From the NCBI GenBank assembly GCA_030018935.1, contig JASEGZ010000001.1, positions 1 to 33,289 of the forward strand: a stretch of DNA of 33,289 nt, in the 5' to 3' direction. This DNA is from Syntrophales bacterium (GTDB lineage Bacteria > Desulfobacterota > Syntrophia > Syntrophales > CG2-30-49-12). Every line of letters starts with the position of its first letter. The first letter of the stretch is position 1. The notes below the pieces were generated by a model. It had not been told where the DNA came from and ran no database searches. It saw nothing but the letters and a program-made list of their open reading frames with translations. This document shows positions 1-7,559 of the stretch, piece by piece. Both the position numbers and the translations under genes were made by a program.

Positions 1-49
1 CGGACAATTCATTTGCTACAAAAGCGGACAATTCTATTTACTCTTGACA
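1..49. mobile_element. Probable terminal end of an IS21-like insertion sequence (rest lies off the left edge)
   Basis: Read on the minus strand this end begins TGTCAAGAGTAAATAG and then carries the motif GAATTGTCCG twice (plus-strand CGGACAATTC at 1-10 and 25-34, spaced 24 nt). Ends starting with TG and carrying internally repeated terminal blocks are typical of IS21-family elements. No transposase is visible because the element would extend left of the window. The family assignment is an inference from the end structure alone; the repeat itself is directly visible. Confidence 0.45.
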
Positions 50-107
50 CAAAAAAGGTAATAATCAGGAGATATTTAAATTGATTTTATACAGAGATTG
101 TGGCAAA

Positions 108-135
108 TTTAGCAATAATGGGAAATTTGTATAAT
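108..135 (+). promoter_or_regulatory. Weak candidate promoter ahead of the first cassette gene
   Basis: A perfect TATAAT lies at 130-135, with a poor -35 candidate TTTAGC at 108-113 and a 16-nt spacer. Transcription would begin almost exactly at the cassette boundary (140/141), leaving a leader of about a dozen bases before the lipoprotein ATG. In integrons the cassette promoter lies just upstream of the first cassette, which would fit. The -35 is weak, no attI site or integrase is present, and the AT-rich sequence could produce TATAAT by chance. Confidence 0.3.
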
Positions 136-153
136 AATTGTTCGGCAAGGAAT

Positions 154-594
154 ATGAAAAAGATCATACTACCAATCATCATGTCTGTCGGATTCTCTCT
201 GTCAGGCTGCGCGCCTGACCTAGGGGATTTCAAATACCTTGCCAAGGAGCCAAAAATAAGGGCCACTATTCTATCCTCCAAAATAGAGGCTGCTTCCAGC
301 GAATACACATCCCCGACACTGAAGGTTTCCGGCGTCGCTCAAGAGATCGATTCGTTTCCAGTGAAGCACTATTTCCTCAGAATGACGTATGAAACTTCAT
401 TTGGCGGCGATAAGAAATACGAGAGCAACGTTTCCGTGGAGACGATCGAAGGGAAGGGTTTGTTTGACGACAGCATTTATCTGTCCGATATGCCGGCTGG
501 CGCGCAGGGAAAGCCGATTGTTTTCCAGCTAAAGGAAGCGGCGTGGTTTCCGCGCACAAAGGCCAATGTTGAACTCGTCGAACAAAAGAAATAG
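154..594 (+). CDS. Small lipoprotein of unknown function (cassette-borne)
   Basis: This 146-residue protein starts with a lipoprotein signal peptide: MKK, a hydrophobic stretch, then the lipobox LSGC with the lipidated Cys at residue 19. It should be exported and anchored to a membrane. The mature part has no motif I recognise and looks like a compact beta-rich domain. I chose the ATG at 154 rather than the in-frame codon at 100 because the signal peptide begins there, AAGGA precedes it by a few bases, and the integron cassette boundary lies at 140/141. The stop codon TAG (592-594) abuts the attC left core site, the tight packing normal for integron cassettes. Cassette genes are typically orphans of unknown function, which fits. 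Confidence 0.8.
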   Translation: MKKIILPIIMSVGFSLSGCAPDLGDFKYLAKEPKIRATILSSKIEAASSEYTSPTLKVSGVAQEIDSFPVKHYFLRMTYETSFGGDKKYESNVSVETIEGKGLFDDSIYLSDMPAGAQGKPIVFQLKEAAWFPRTKANVELVEQKK

Positions 595-1177
595 CCGAAT
601 CGGGTAGCCGGGGGATTTTCTCCCCCAGCCCCCACACCACCCGGCATGCGGGTCCGCACCGGGCGGTTCCCAAAGACTGACGGGCCACACCGTCATAAGT
701 GGTGGAGTCCTTTGTCTACTATGGCCTCTGCTGACTCCTGCTCCATCACGGCAACTGTTGCCAGAAGCCGCGCCTTCCTAACGGAATGCATGTGGAGCAG
801 GTCTCCCCGGATAAGAACGTGAACTGTCGCTGCACAACCGCAGCATTTACCCTGTCTCCTGAATCCGGGGCTTCGTTATGTTGTGCTAACTCGCCCGGAG
901 ACCGGGCCTTGTATGCTGTTTCTGTTCGTCGGCTCATAGCTTTGCACTCCGGCTTCCTTCGGACGGTTCCTCGCGGTTCCGCACTTGCCTTCGGCTAATA
1001 TTTCTGTTATGTCTCACGACATTACAGGATTCACGTACAGGGGGAGGGGGCCTTGCACCCCATAAGTTCACGCCCGTGCCGGGCATACACAATACGCTGA
1101 AGCGGTCAGCACTGCGCCTGCAATGTCCGCTACGCGGCCCTGCATGCTCGTGCCGCCGCTTAGCTCCGCCGTTGGGG
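594..1177 (+). other. attC recombination site, interrupted by a group II intron
   Basis: The two halves are 594-598 and 1089-1177, about 94 nt when joined. Left core GCCGAAC pairs with the cassette's own start; right core is GTTGGGG at 1171-1177. Between them GCTGAAGCGG (left) faces CCGCTTAGC (right), which pair perfectly except for one extra G on the left arm. That extrahelical base is the hallmark by which integron integrases read the folded bottom strand of attC. The central part (about 1107-1150) is a variable, partly self-complementary spacer. The site is only recovered if the intron boundaries are 599 and 1088, so the site and the intron support each other. As it stands, the intron destroys the bottom-strand fold. 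Confidence 0.78.
599..1088 (-). mobile_element. ORF-less group IIC (attC-type) intron
   Basis: On the minus strand the element begins GTATGCCCGGCACGGGCG (compare the common start GTGCGCCCGGCATGGGCG) and ends CTACCCGAT. Domain V is at 636-667: a 9-bp lower helix, a 2-nt bulge, a 4-bp upper helix and a tetraloop, with the triad C-G-C whose G pairs with U, as in class IIC. Domain VI follows, with a candidate bulged branch-point A at 605, seven bases from the 3' end. Typical domain I-III text is present (AGCCGAAGGCAAG and GTCAGCAGAGGCCATAGTAG), but domain IV is only a few dozen bases and holds no reverse transcriptase. The 5' exon ends TTGT and the 3' exon starts T. ACAA at 884-881 could be the matching exon-binding site. 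Mobility or splicing would need a maturase supplied in trans. Confidence 0.82.
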
Positions 1178-1198
1178 TATAGAGAAGGAACAGATAAC

Positions 1199-2120
1199 AT
1201 GAAGACAAGGACAGTTCCACATCCTATCCCATACCAAGGCAGCAAGAGAAATCTTGCGGTGGATATCCTTCGGTACTTCCCGCAAAAGGTCGGGACGCTG
1301 TACGAGCCATTTGCTGGTTCGGCTGCCATTACCATAGCCGCTGCAGTGAATAGACTTGGCCATCGCTACCATATCAATGATCTAAACAAGCCCCTTATGG
1401 ACCTATGGCGTGCCATCATCGAAACACCAGAAAAAATTGCCTCCCAGTATGAAGCGCTGTGGAGAAAGCAATTAGATGACCCACGGTCTTTCTATGACAA
1501 AGCACGGAATGACTTCAATCGTACTGGCCGTTGTGACCTCTTCCTATACCTGCTGGCTCGTTGTGTTAAAGGCTCTGTTCGATACAATTCACAAGGCGAA
1601 TTTAACCAGAGTCCAGATAACAGGCGACAGGGAATGCGACCGGAAACAATGCGCCTACAGATTCTTGGCGCTTCGTATTATTTGAAGGGGAAGACAACTG
1701 TCACGTCGGTGAACTATCGTGACGTTCTTGAAAGGGTTACACCAGCCGATCTTGTCTATATGGATCCTCCATACCAAGGGGTTTGTGGCAACAGAGACAC
1801 GCGATATCTACAAAGCGTGCAGTTCTGCGAATTCGTCGAAGCGCTCGATAGTTTGAACCAAAGGCATTCGCTATTTGGTCAGCTACGATGGTCGCACTGG
1901 AGCCAAGACTTTCGGCAAAACCCTCCCGGAGGAACTTAATCTGACATTGATTGAGCTTTATGCAGGCCGGTCTACCCAAGCAACACTCTTGGGCAGAGCC
2001 GATGTTACCATTGAGTCGCTGTACCTGTCCCCAAGCCTTGCCGACGAACTGGCCCATGTTCCGACCGTATATCGCTACACACGGGGAGAGCAACTTTGCC
2101 TTATGGAGGGCCGCAAATGA
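1199..2120 (+). pseudogene. dam: Dam-type DNA adenine methyltransferase, frameshifted
   Basis: The N-terminal part reads as an alpha-class (D12/Dam) N6-adenine methyltransferase: PIPYQGSKRNLA near the start and YEPFAGSAAI form the AdoMet-binding motif, and DPPY (about 1760-1771) is the catalytic motif. From roughly 1858-1868 the matching protein continues in another frame (GIRYLVSYDGRTGAKTFGK and on to the stop at 2118-2120), so one base appears to be missing near AACCAAAGGC. The start ATG at 1199 has GAGAAGGAA upstream; the longer in-frame extension to 1076 only translates attC. The stop overlaps the next start in ATGA, as in a coupled restriction-modification pair. A sequencing or assembly error at the shift cannot be excluded, in which case this would be an intact enzyme of about 306 residues. 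Confidence 0.8.
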
Positions 2121-2420
2121 AAGCGAAGGATCTGCCCCGCGAATTTGTGAAGAAGTGCAAGGCAGTCACAGCTAAGCGGCCCCGCACAGTAATTGACCAT
2201 ATCCTGAAGCATGGGCAGATCACAACTGAGGAGTTGAAGGAGAAGTACGGATACAACCATCCCCCGAGGGCAGCTCGGAATGTAAAGGAACAAGGCATCC
2301 CATTGGAGATGTTCCGCGTTACCGGGAGTGATGGCCGTAAGATCGGGGCTTATCGCTTTGGCGATCCCAAAAAGGCAAGATTTTCAAAGCTCAGAGGCCG
2401 GACCGCCTTTCTAAAGTCAA
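2117..2420 (+). pseudogene. Truncated N-terminal domain of a probable methylase-linked restriction protein
   Basis: An ATG at 2117, overlapping the methylase stop and preceded by GGAGGG, opens about 100 residues rich in basic side chains (KAKDLPREFVKKCK, then KRPRTVIDHILKHGQITTEELKEKYGY). The latter segment looks like a winged-helix DNA-binding unit. A similar N-terminal domain precedes HNH nuclease domains in restriction enzymes, from memory rather than a search. The sequence stays convincing up to GRTAF near 2410; after that the frame remains open to 2527 but only by reading antisense into miaA, so I treat the gene as cut off at the island edge. No nuclease motif survives. The restriction role is inferred mainly from its coupling to the methylase. 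Confidence 0.5.
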
Positions 2421-2447
2421 GAAGTTTCACCGTCCTTGCCCTAAAAC

Positions 2448-3374
2448 TCACAAAAACTCCCCGATCCGCTTCCGGATGGCATCAACATCATGTGGAGAAA
2501 ACCACTCGACATCCCTATCCGCTTTAAACCAGGTCAACTGACGTTTGGCGTAGCGTCTTGTGTCCCGCTTTATCGTCCTGACCGCCTCCCCAAGAGAGTA
2601 TTCCCCCCGCAGATAACCCACGATATGTTTATAACCGAGGGACTGCATTGGCTTGATGGTTTCATCATAACCCATGGCTAATAGATTACGGACTTCATCG
2701 GTAAAGCCATCCTCTATCATCTTTTCTGTTCTCTGCTCGATCCTGGCATATAACTGTTCTCTCTCCATCATCAGACCGATCTTGAGGCATTCATAGAGGT
2801 TATTCCTGAAATGGTGAGCCTCTTGCTGTTCCACAATGGACTTACCGGTCAGCTCCACGACCTCAAGGGCCCTAATAATCCTGCTGATATCATTGGCATC
2901 AATCAGGGCGGCAGCCCTTGCATCCTTAACCTTCAGCTTCTCATAGAGGTATCTTTTACCGTGGCGGGCCGCCTCCTGACGGTAAACCTCCCTCAGATCT
3001 TCATCGGCGCCGGGGCCTTCAAAAAGCCCACCCAACAGCGCCCTGATATATAGACCCGTACCGCCAACTACAAAGACAGGCTTTTGCAGGCGATTTAACG
3101 TCTCAATGATCGCCCCCGCCTCTTTTACAAACATGGCGGCATTAAACTCTTCGTCCGGGTTGACAACGTCAAACAGATGATGTCTCACCTGTGATCTCTC
3201 TGCCAATGTAGGTTTTGCGGTGCCGATATCCATATACCGGTAGACCTGCATCGAATCAGCGCCGATGATCTCGCCTCCCAGCTCGCCTGCCAGCCTAATG
3301 GCCACATTCGTCTTGCCGACACCTGTGGGGCCAACGATGATGATCAAACGGGGCTTAAGTTCTTCCCTGCTCAT
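2448..3374 (-). CDS. miaA: tRNA dimethylallyltransferase MiaA
   Basis: This 308-residue enzyme transfers a dimethylallyl group to N6 of A37 in tRNAs that read codons starting with U. The P-loop GPTGVGKT is near the N-terminus, followed by GADSMQVYRYMDIGTAKPT (substrate-binding Asp and the region that contacts the tRNA), HHLFDVVNPDEEFNAA, and VGGTGLYIRALL, all family signatures. The start is the ATG at 3374 in front of SREELKPRLIII; a longer frame exists upstream but adds unrelated residues that overlap mutL. mutL ends 10 bases upstream, so the two form an operon, a common mutL-miaA arrangement. The gene's 3' end abuts the accessory island at 1-2447. Confidence 0.96.
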   Translation of the reverse strand: MSREELKPRLIIIVGPTGVGKTNVAIRLAGELGGEIIGADSMQVYRYMDIGTAKPTLAERSQVRHHLFDVVNPDEEFNAAMFVKEAGAIIETLNRLQKPVFVVGGTGLYIRALLGGLFEGPGADEDLREVYRQEAARHGKRYLYEKLKVKDARAAALIDANDISRIIRALEVVELTGKSIVEQQEAHHFRNNLYECLKIGLMMEREQLYARIEQRTEKMIEDGFTDEVRNLLAMGYDETIKPMQSLGYKHIVGYLRGEYSLGEAVRTIKRDTRRYAKRQLTWFKADRDVEWFSPHDVDAIRKRIGEFL

Positions 3375-3384
3375 ATCGCCTGCC

Positions 3385-5190
3385 TCACCTTCGCTTGAAC
3401 ATCCTTTCCATATCGCTGAAACTAAAAGAGATATAAACAGGCCTTCCGTGGGGACAGGTGGAGGAGAACGGCGTGGCATCCAGGTCTCTACACAGCTTGG
3501 CCACCTCCGGCGCCGAAAGCCTCTGGTTTGCCTTTACGGCCCCCCTACAGGCCAGAAAGGCGAAGATTTTATCCTTCTTATCTTGCAGGTTCAGTGGATG
3601 GCCGGTCTCTGAAAATTCCCCCAGGAGATCCATGATCACTGTCTTCGACTCAACATTGGGCAGTATGGCAGGAACGGTTTTTACGACAACCGTATCCTTG
3701 CCAAACGGTTCCACCTCTATCCCCGCCTCTTCGAGGACTTGTCTGGATTCCATGAGAAAGGAAAAATCTTTCGGTGGAAGACTGATAACCTCCGGCATCA
3801 GCAGCCGCTGGCCGACCGCCTTTTCGCCTCCCGATGCAGAGGGCTTCTCCCTGAATTTCTCAAAGAGAATCCGCTCATGAGCCGCATGCTGATCCACGAG
3901 GATCAACCCCTCGGGAGCAGAAAAAACGAGATAGGTTCCGGCAACCTGCCCCACATATTCAAGATCGGCAAAGGATATTCCCGTGAGGAAAGCAAAATCC
4001 TCCTCGGCGGTCTCCTCCGGCATGGCCGCATCAACCTGTTCCTCCTTTTTGTCGGCAAAGGCTCTCTCAAAGAAGAGTTTTCCCTTTCCCGAAGAAACGG
4101 TGTACCGCCTCAGCGCTTCTTCAAGCCCGCTCCGGCGCCCTTCCTGGCTTCCCCGCCCCCATGATAAAACAGGCGCAGCCGGTGTTTCTGCTATAGGAGA
4201 GATACCGGCCAGCGCCCCCGCCAGAACTCTCACGACAACTTCATATACATCCCGGGGATTTCTGAAGCGAACCTCCATCTTGGCGGGATGGACATTGACA
4301 TCTACCTCGCCGGGGGGAAGATCAACAAAGAGGACAACGGCAGGATACCTCCTGACAGCAAGCAAACGCCTGTAAGCCGTCATCACGGCATGGTTCAAAA
4401 GGTAATCCCGAATGAATCTCTTATTCACATAACAATAGATGTGCCTGGCGCTGGACCTTGTAAACTCAGGCCTGCACACAAATCCACTAACGCTTATATT
4501 GTCCCTCGTTCCCTTTACCGGCAGGATATGATCCATGAAATCGGCGCCGATAACGAGGGAGACCCGCAGAGAGACATCCTGGGTGGCGGGAATATTCAAA
4601 ATTTCCTTCCCCCTGGTCACAACCTTCATCTTCACCTCAGGATGGGACAGGGCCGCCCTTGTGATCACATCAAGGCAATGTCCCTGTTCGGTCATCTCTG
4701 CCTTGAGAAACTTCTTGCGGACGGGGACGGAATCAAAGATACGGGTGACGAGAACGGATGTACCGACAGGACATCCCGCAGCGGCAATTTCCTTGACCTG
4801 CCCGGCCTCAACGATCACCCTCGTACCCGATACAGACTCCCTCTTCCTGGTAACCATCTCGACCCTTGAGATAGAGGCAATGCTGGGGAGGGCCTCTCCC
4901 CGGAAACCAAAGGAACTTACTCTGTAAATATCGTCAAACTGGTATATCTTACTGGTGGCATATCGTGCAAAGGCCAGCGGCACATCTTCACACTCTATAC
5001 CCTCGCCGTTATCGGTAATTCTTGTGGAGCCACACCCGCCCTTCTCAAGCTCAATAGTCACATCTGTCGCCCCTGCATCAAGGGCGTTTTCGAGAAGCTC
5101 CTTGACAATGGATGCCGGTCTCTCGACGACCTCTCCCGCCGCTATTTTGTTGGTTAGTTCCTCAGGCAGAACAACAATCCTTCCCGGCAA
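3385..5190 (-). CDS. mutL: DNA mismatch repair protein MutL (endonuclease type)
   Basis: MutL couples mismatch recognition by MutS to strand nicking and excision. The N-terminal GHKL ATPase domain shows NKIAAGEVVERPASIVKELLENALDAGA, the DNGEGI box and GFRGEALPSI. The C-terminal domain carries DQHAAHERILFE, which matches the metal-binding endonuclease motif DQHA(x)2E(x)4E, plus ACRGAV and CPHGRP. This protein should therefore nick DNA itself, as expected in bacteria lacking MutH. There is no suitable ATG. The TTG at 5190 lies 7 bases after GAGGGGG and gives MPGRIVVLPEEL; a TTG at 5196 is too close to that ribosome-binding site. Length is about 601 residues. It is followed by miaA in the same operon. 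Confidence 0.96.
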   Translation of the reverse strand: MPGRIVVLPEELTNKIAAGEVVERPASIVKELLENALDAGATDVTIELEKGGCGSTRITDNGEGIECEDVPLAFARYATSKIYQFDDIYRVSSFGFRGEALPSIASISRVEMVTRKRESVSGTRVIVEAGQVKEIAAAGCPVGTSVLVTRIFDSVPVRKKFLKAEMTEQGHCLDVITRAALSHPEVKMKVVTRGKEILNIPATQDVSLRVSLVIGADFMDHILPVKGTRDNISVSGFVCRPEFTRSSARHIYCYVNKRFIRDYLLNHAVMTAYRRLLAVRRYPAVVLFVDLPPGEVDVNVHPAKMEVRFRNPRDVYEVVVRVLAGALAGISPIAETPAAPVLSWGRGSQEGRRSGLEEALRRYTVSSGKGKLFFERAFADKKEEQVDAAMPEETAEEDFAFLTGISFADLEYVGQVAGTYLVFSAPEGLILVDQHAAHERILFEKFREKPSASGGEKAVGQRLLMPEVISLPPKDFSFLMESRQVLEEAGIEVEPFGKDTVVVKTVPAILPNVESKTVIMDLLGEFSETGHPLNLQDKKDKIFAFLACRGAVKANQRLSAPEVAKLCRDLDATPFSSTCPHGRPVYISFSFSDMERMFKRR

Positions 5191-5218
5191 CGTCAATCCC
5201 CCTCTAACAAATGTGAAA

Positions 5219-5252
5219 GACCGCAGCCACTTTCTCTCTTACGGCTGCGGTC
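5219..5252 (-). terminator. Hairpin terminator after the nitroreductase gene
   Basis: GACCGCAGCC and GGCTGCGGTC form a perfect 10-bp stem with a 14-base loop. On the minus strand it is followed by TTTCACATTTG, a short and imperfect U-tract. It sits between the nitroreductase stop and the start of mutL, where it would end or attenuate transcription of the upstream gene. The weak U-tract makes full termination uncertain. Confidence 0.6.
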
Positions 5253-5290
5253 AGATACGTCAAGGATGCTGCTATCAGGTCACACCCTTA

Positions 5291-5965
5291 CTATACGAAG
5301 CCGCACCACGTCGTGGCGCTTTCTATGGGTTCCCGGGCGCTTTCCAGTTTGTTTACCGGGAAATCCCCGTCGGGATAGCCGATGGCTATGGCAATTATTA
5401 TCCGTTTGGACTCAGGTATGCCGGCAAATTTCCTCAATACCCCGGGATACATTATCCCCTGATCCTCGATGCAGGTACCGAGGTCGTAGTTCAGAGCAGC
5501 GAGGCAGATGGTCTGCATCACGGCACCAATATCGAGTAATGGTCCCGCTTCGCTTAACGCTTTATCCACGGAAATAATGATCGCCGCCGGTGCATCGAAG
5601 TAGCGGAAGCCCCGTTCCATCCATCGCGCCCTCTTCTCCTTATCCTCCCGCTGTATCCCCATGAGCTGGAAGATCTGCTTGGCGAGTTCCACCTGACGGT
5701 GCCGATAGATGCTGTCAGCAGGCCACTTCGCCGCCACGTGATCCGGATGGGGTTGCTCCCCGGAATTGAGCTTCTCCACATTGACCCGTTTTACATTTTC
5801 CAGAACTTCTCCTGTAATCACGGTAAACTCCCATGGTTGGGTATTCATCGCCGAAGGGGCACGCCCCACAATTTTTAGGATCTCCCTGAGAATCTCTTTC
5901 GGAACAGGGTCGGGCTTGAATCCTCTGATGCTCTTTCGTGTTCTTATGGCATCAACAATATCCAT
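5291..5965 (-). CDS. Nitroreductase-family FMN oxidoreductase
   Basis: This 224-residue protein belongs to the nitroreductase superfamily of FMN-binding, NAD(P)H-dependent oxidoreductases. The N-terminal IRTRKSIRGFKPDPVP and APSAMNTQPWEF segments bind the FMN phosphate. The C-terminal half has LDIGAVMQTICLAALNYDLGTC and IAIAIGYPDGDFP, both common in the family. No transmembrane segment or signal peptide is visible, so it is probably cytoplasmic. The substrate cannot be predicted. The ATG at 5965 has AGGAGG upstream, and a strong promoter lies at 6040-6068. The hairpin at 5219-5252 follows it, so it is probably transcribed on its own. Confidence 0.88.
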   Translation of the reverse strand: MDIVDAIRTRKSIRGFKPDPVPKEILREILKIVGRAPSAMNTQPWEFTVITGEVLENVKRVNVEKLNSGEQPHPDHVAAKWPADSIYRHRQVELAKQIFQLMGIQREDKEKRARWMERGFRYFDAPAAIIISVDKALSEAGPLLDIGAVMQTICLAALNYDLGTCIEDQGIMYPGVLRKFAGIPESKRIIIAIAIGYPDGDFPVNKLESAREPIESATTWCGFV

Positions 5966-6039
5966 AAAACTCCTCCTTGTTAAGCAGTGTTCAGATGTAA
6001 AACAATTCAGCCCCGTAAAGGGGGGAGCATTATTAGTTT

Positions 6040-6068
6040 ATCATAACTCATCCGGCTTCATCCGTCAA
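6040..6068 (-). promoter_or_regulatory. Sigma70-type promoter of the nitroreductase gene
   Basis: On the minus strand TTGACG (6068-6063), a 17-base spacer and TATGAT (6045-6040) form a near-consensus promoter, about 75 bases before the nitroreductase ATG. The rest of the gap 5966-6173 shows no further gene. Confidence 0.7.
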
Positions 6069-6173
6069 TCCTTACCCCTCTCTGTGAATTGTCAAAAATC
6101 TTTTTACTACTACGTTACATTGATGCGCGCAAAATCATGAGGTGCCCAATTTTTTTGTAGAGGCTTTAAAATG

Positions 6174-6668
6174 TTAGTCCTTAAGCTCGACTATCAATTC
6201 ACAATACTCCTCTTCCGGCCTGATCTTGCCCAATCTAACATGTAGTTTTGGGTGCAAAACCTGAACCAGAGGGGTAAGTCCCTCCTCATGGGGAATAGGA
6301 CAGAAGTCCTTGGGGGATATCCCTAACATCTGGCAGGCTTCCAGAGCGGCACACCACCCCTTGTGCCTCCCGACCACCCTTTGGGGAGTATCTTCAGTGC
6401 GCTCCCTCTCCATTAACTTGAAGAATCCTGGATAGTGTTCTTCCATTACGGCATCTATAAGGGCCATGCCGGCACGGGCGTCATTGCCGGTTATGCCCAA
6501 GTGGGAGAGGTTCTCCTTTATCATCTCAGCCATCCCGGCATGGAGCCTCGCATGAAGCCTTATCGCCTCTTCTCTACCAATCTTCTCTCCCACAGCCATG
6601 ATGTAGGCTATAAGCCCTGCAAAACCTGTAGTATAAATCTTCTTTAATGTTTCCCCGGAAATTTCCAT
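6174..6668 (-). CDS. Uncharacterised cytoplasmic protein, possibly L-2-amino-thiazoline-4-carboxylate hydrolase-like
   Basis: The 164-residue product has an N-terminal all-helical half (KIYTTGFAGLIAYIMAVGEKIGREEAIRL) and a C-terminal half with well-spaced Cys residues in GWCAALEACQMLG, DFCPIP and EYCELIVELKD. The overall plan, an alpha-helical region followed by a small domain ending in a Cys-containing strand, reminds me of the L-2-amino-thiazoline-4-carboxylic acid hydrolase family, but this is only an impression. GGAGG lies a few bases before the ATG at 6668. No signal peptide or membrane segment is visible. It lies alone between hisF and the nitroreductase gene; the 111-base gap upstream shows no clear promoter. 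Confidence 0.6.
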   Translation of the reverse strand: MEISGETLKKIYTTGFAGLIAYIMAVGEKIGREEAIRLHARLHAGMAEMIKENLSHLGITGNDARAGMALIDAVMEEHYPGFFKLMERERTEDTPQRVVGRHKGWCAALEACQMLGISPKDFCPIPHEEGLTPLVQVLHPKLHVRLGKIRPEEEYCELIVELKD

Positions 6669-6779
6669 CTGTTACCTCCTTTCCGTTACCATACTGAGGT
6701 TTTCCAACCTGTGCGGTGAATACACTCTTCTTTGCTTACATTTCTGTCAGCCTAAGGTGAACCAAAATGGGGGGGGAAA

Positions 6780-7559
6780 TCACCACTCTATCCTGATTTT
6801 CACGCTATGTTCATGTAAATAGGTTTTAATCTCAGAGATCGTATAAGTCCTGTAATGGACCATGGAAGCGATCAGGGCGGCGTCCGCCTTTCCCCGGGTG
6901 AGAACAGCCAGAAGGTGCTCAGGCTTTCCTGCCCCCCCTGAGGCAATGACAGGGATACGAACATTTGATGAGATGAGCCGGGTCAGTTCGATTTCATATC
7001 CAGTCTGTGTTCCATCGGCATCAATCGAATTCAGACAGATCTCCCCCGCTCCCAGTCTTTCTGCCTCCTTCGCCCACCACAGGGCATCAATTCCGGTATA
7101 TTTCCGTCCGCCATGAATCACGACTTCGTAGCCGGAAGGGATTCTGAAGCTCTTAGTTACCTTTTTGACGTCCATCCCCAGGACGATACACTGCTTACCA
7201 AACGCCCTCGCACCATCATTGATCAACGGCGGCCTTTTAACCGCCTCTGAGTTGATACTGATTTTTTCGGCACCGGCCAGGATGACACGCCTCATATCTT
7301 CAACGGTACGGATGCCACCGCCGACGGAGAAGGGAATGAAAATCGTCTCTGCCACCCGCCGCACCACATCAATCATGATGTCACGACCATCAGAGGAGGC
7401 CGTGATGTCATAAAAAACAATCTCATCGGCACCCTGTTCGTAATACTGTCGTGCCGCCTCCACCGGATCACCAATGTCCACGTTGTTTTTAAACTTGATG
7501 CCCTTTGTCAGTTTGCCGTCACGTACATCCAAGCAGGGAATAATCCGTTTACTCAGCAT
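6780..7559 (-). CDS. hisF: Imidazole glycerol phosphate synthase cyclase subunit HisF
   Basis: HisF joins ammonia, delivered by HisH, to PRFAR to form imidazole glycerol phosphate and AICAR, a step in histidine synthesis. The (beta/alpha)8 barrel is complete at 259 residues: IIPCLDV (catalytic Asp), [25 protein letters not shown] (second catalytic Asp), NSIDADGT and PVIASGGAG with its phosphate-binding glycines. I took the ATG at 7559, which overlaps the last codons of hisH; the longer frame to 7709 just reads hisH out of frame. A run of 11 G on the coding strand ends five bases before this start and may double as its ribosome-binding site. It is the last gene of the radical SAM-hisH-hisF unit. 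Confidence 0.95.
   Translation of the reverse strand: MLSKRIIPCLDVRDGKLTKGIKFKNNVDIGDPVEAARQYYEQGADEIVFYDITASSDGRDIMIDVVRRVAETIFIPFSVGGGIRTVEDMRRVILAGAEKISINSEAVKRPPLINDGARAFGKQCIVLGMDVKKVTKSFRIPSGYEVVIHGGRKYTGIDALWWAKEAERLGAGEICLNSIDADGTQTGYEIELTRLISSNVRIPVIASGGAGKPEHLLAVLTRGKADAALIASMVHYRTYTISEIKTYLHEHSVKIRIEW

Larger units (their letters stand above)
140..1171 (+). mobile_element. Integron-type gene cassette 1 (lipoprotein gene plus intron-split attC)
   Basis: The linear cassette starts after G140 with TTCGGC and ends at the G of the attC right core site (1171). Its own attC begins GCCGAAC (594-598 joined to 1089-1090 once the intron is removed). On circularisation the start of the cassette would give GTTCGGC, the exact reverse complement of GCCGAAC. 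This is the relationship expected between the two ends of a real excisable cassette. The coding region fills nearly all of it: the ribosome-binding site follows the boundary and the stop codon touches the attC, as in known cassettes. No integrase and no second intact attC are visible in this window, so it may be a CALIN (cassettes without integrase) or an array fragment cut by the IS on the left. Confidence 0.72.

Noticed and set aside
50-139. A second attC just before cassette 1
   Set aside because: No RYYYAAC core and no arm pairing with the GTTCGGC at 140-146 could be found.
746-937. Minus-strand reading frame inside the intron as a possible reverse transcriptase remnant
   Set aside because: The 63-residue translation has no RT motif; it reads through what look like intron domains I-III and only reflects conserved RNA sequence.
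1076-1198. N-terminal extension of the methylase from 1076
   Set aside because: It translates the attC right half; the family-like start and ribosome-binding site are at 1199.
4288-4869. Plus-strand frames opposite mutL
   Set aside because: They lie fully inside the well-matched mutL gene on the other strand and resemble no protein family.
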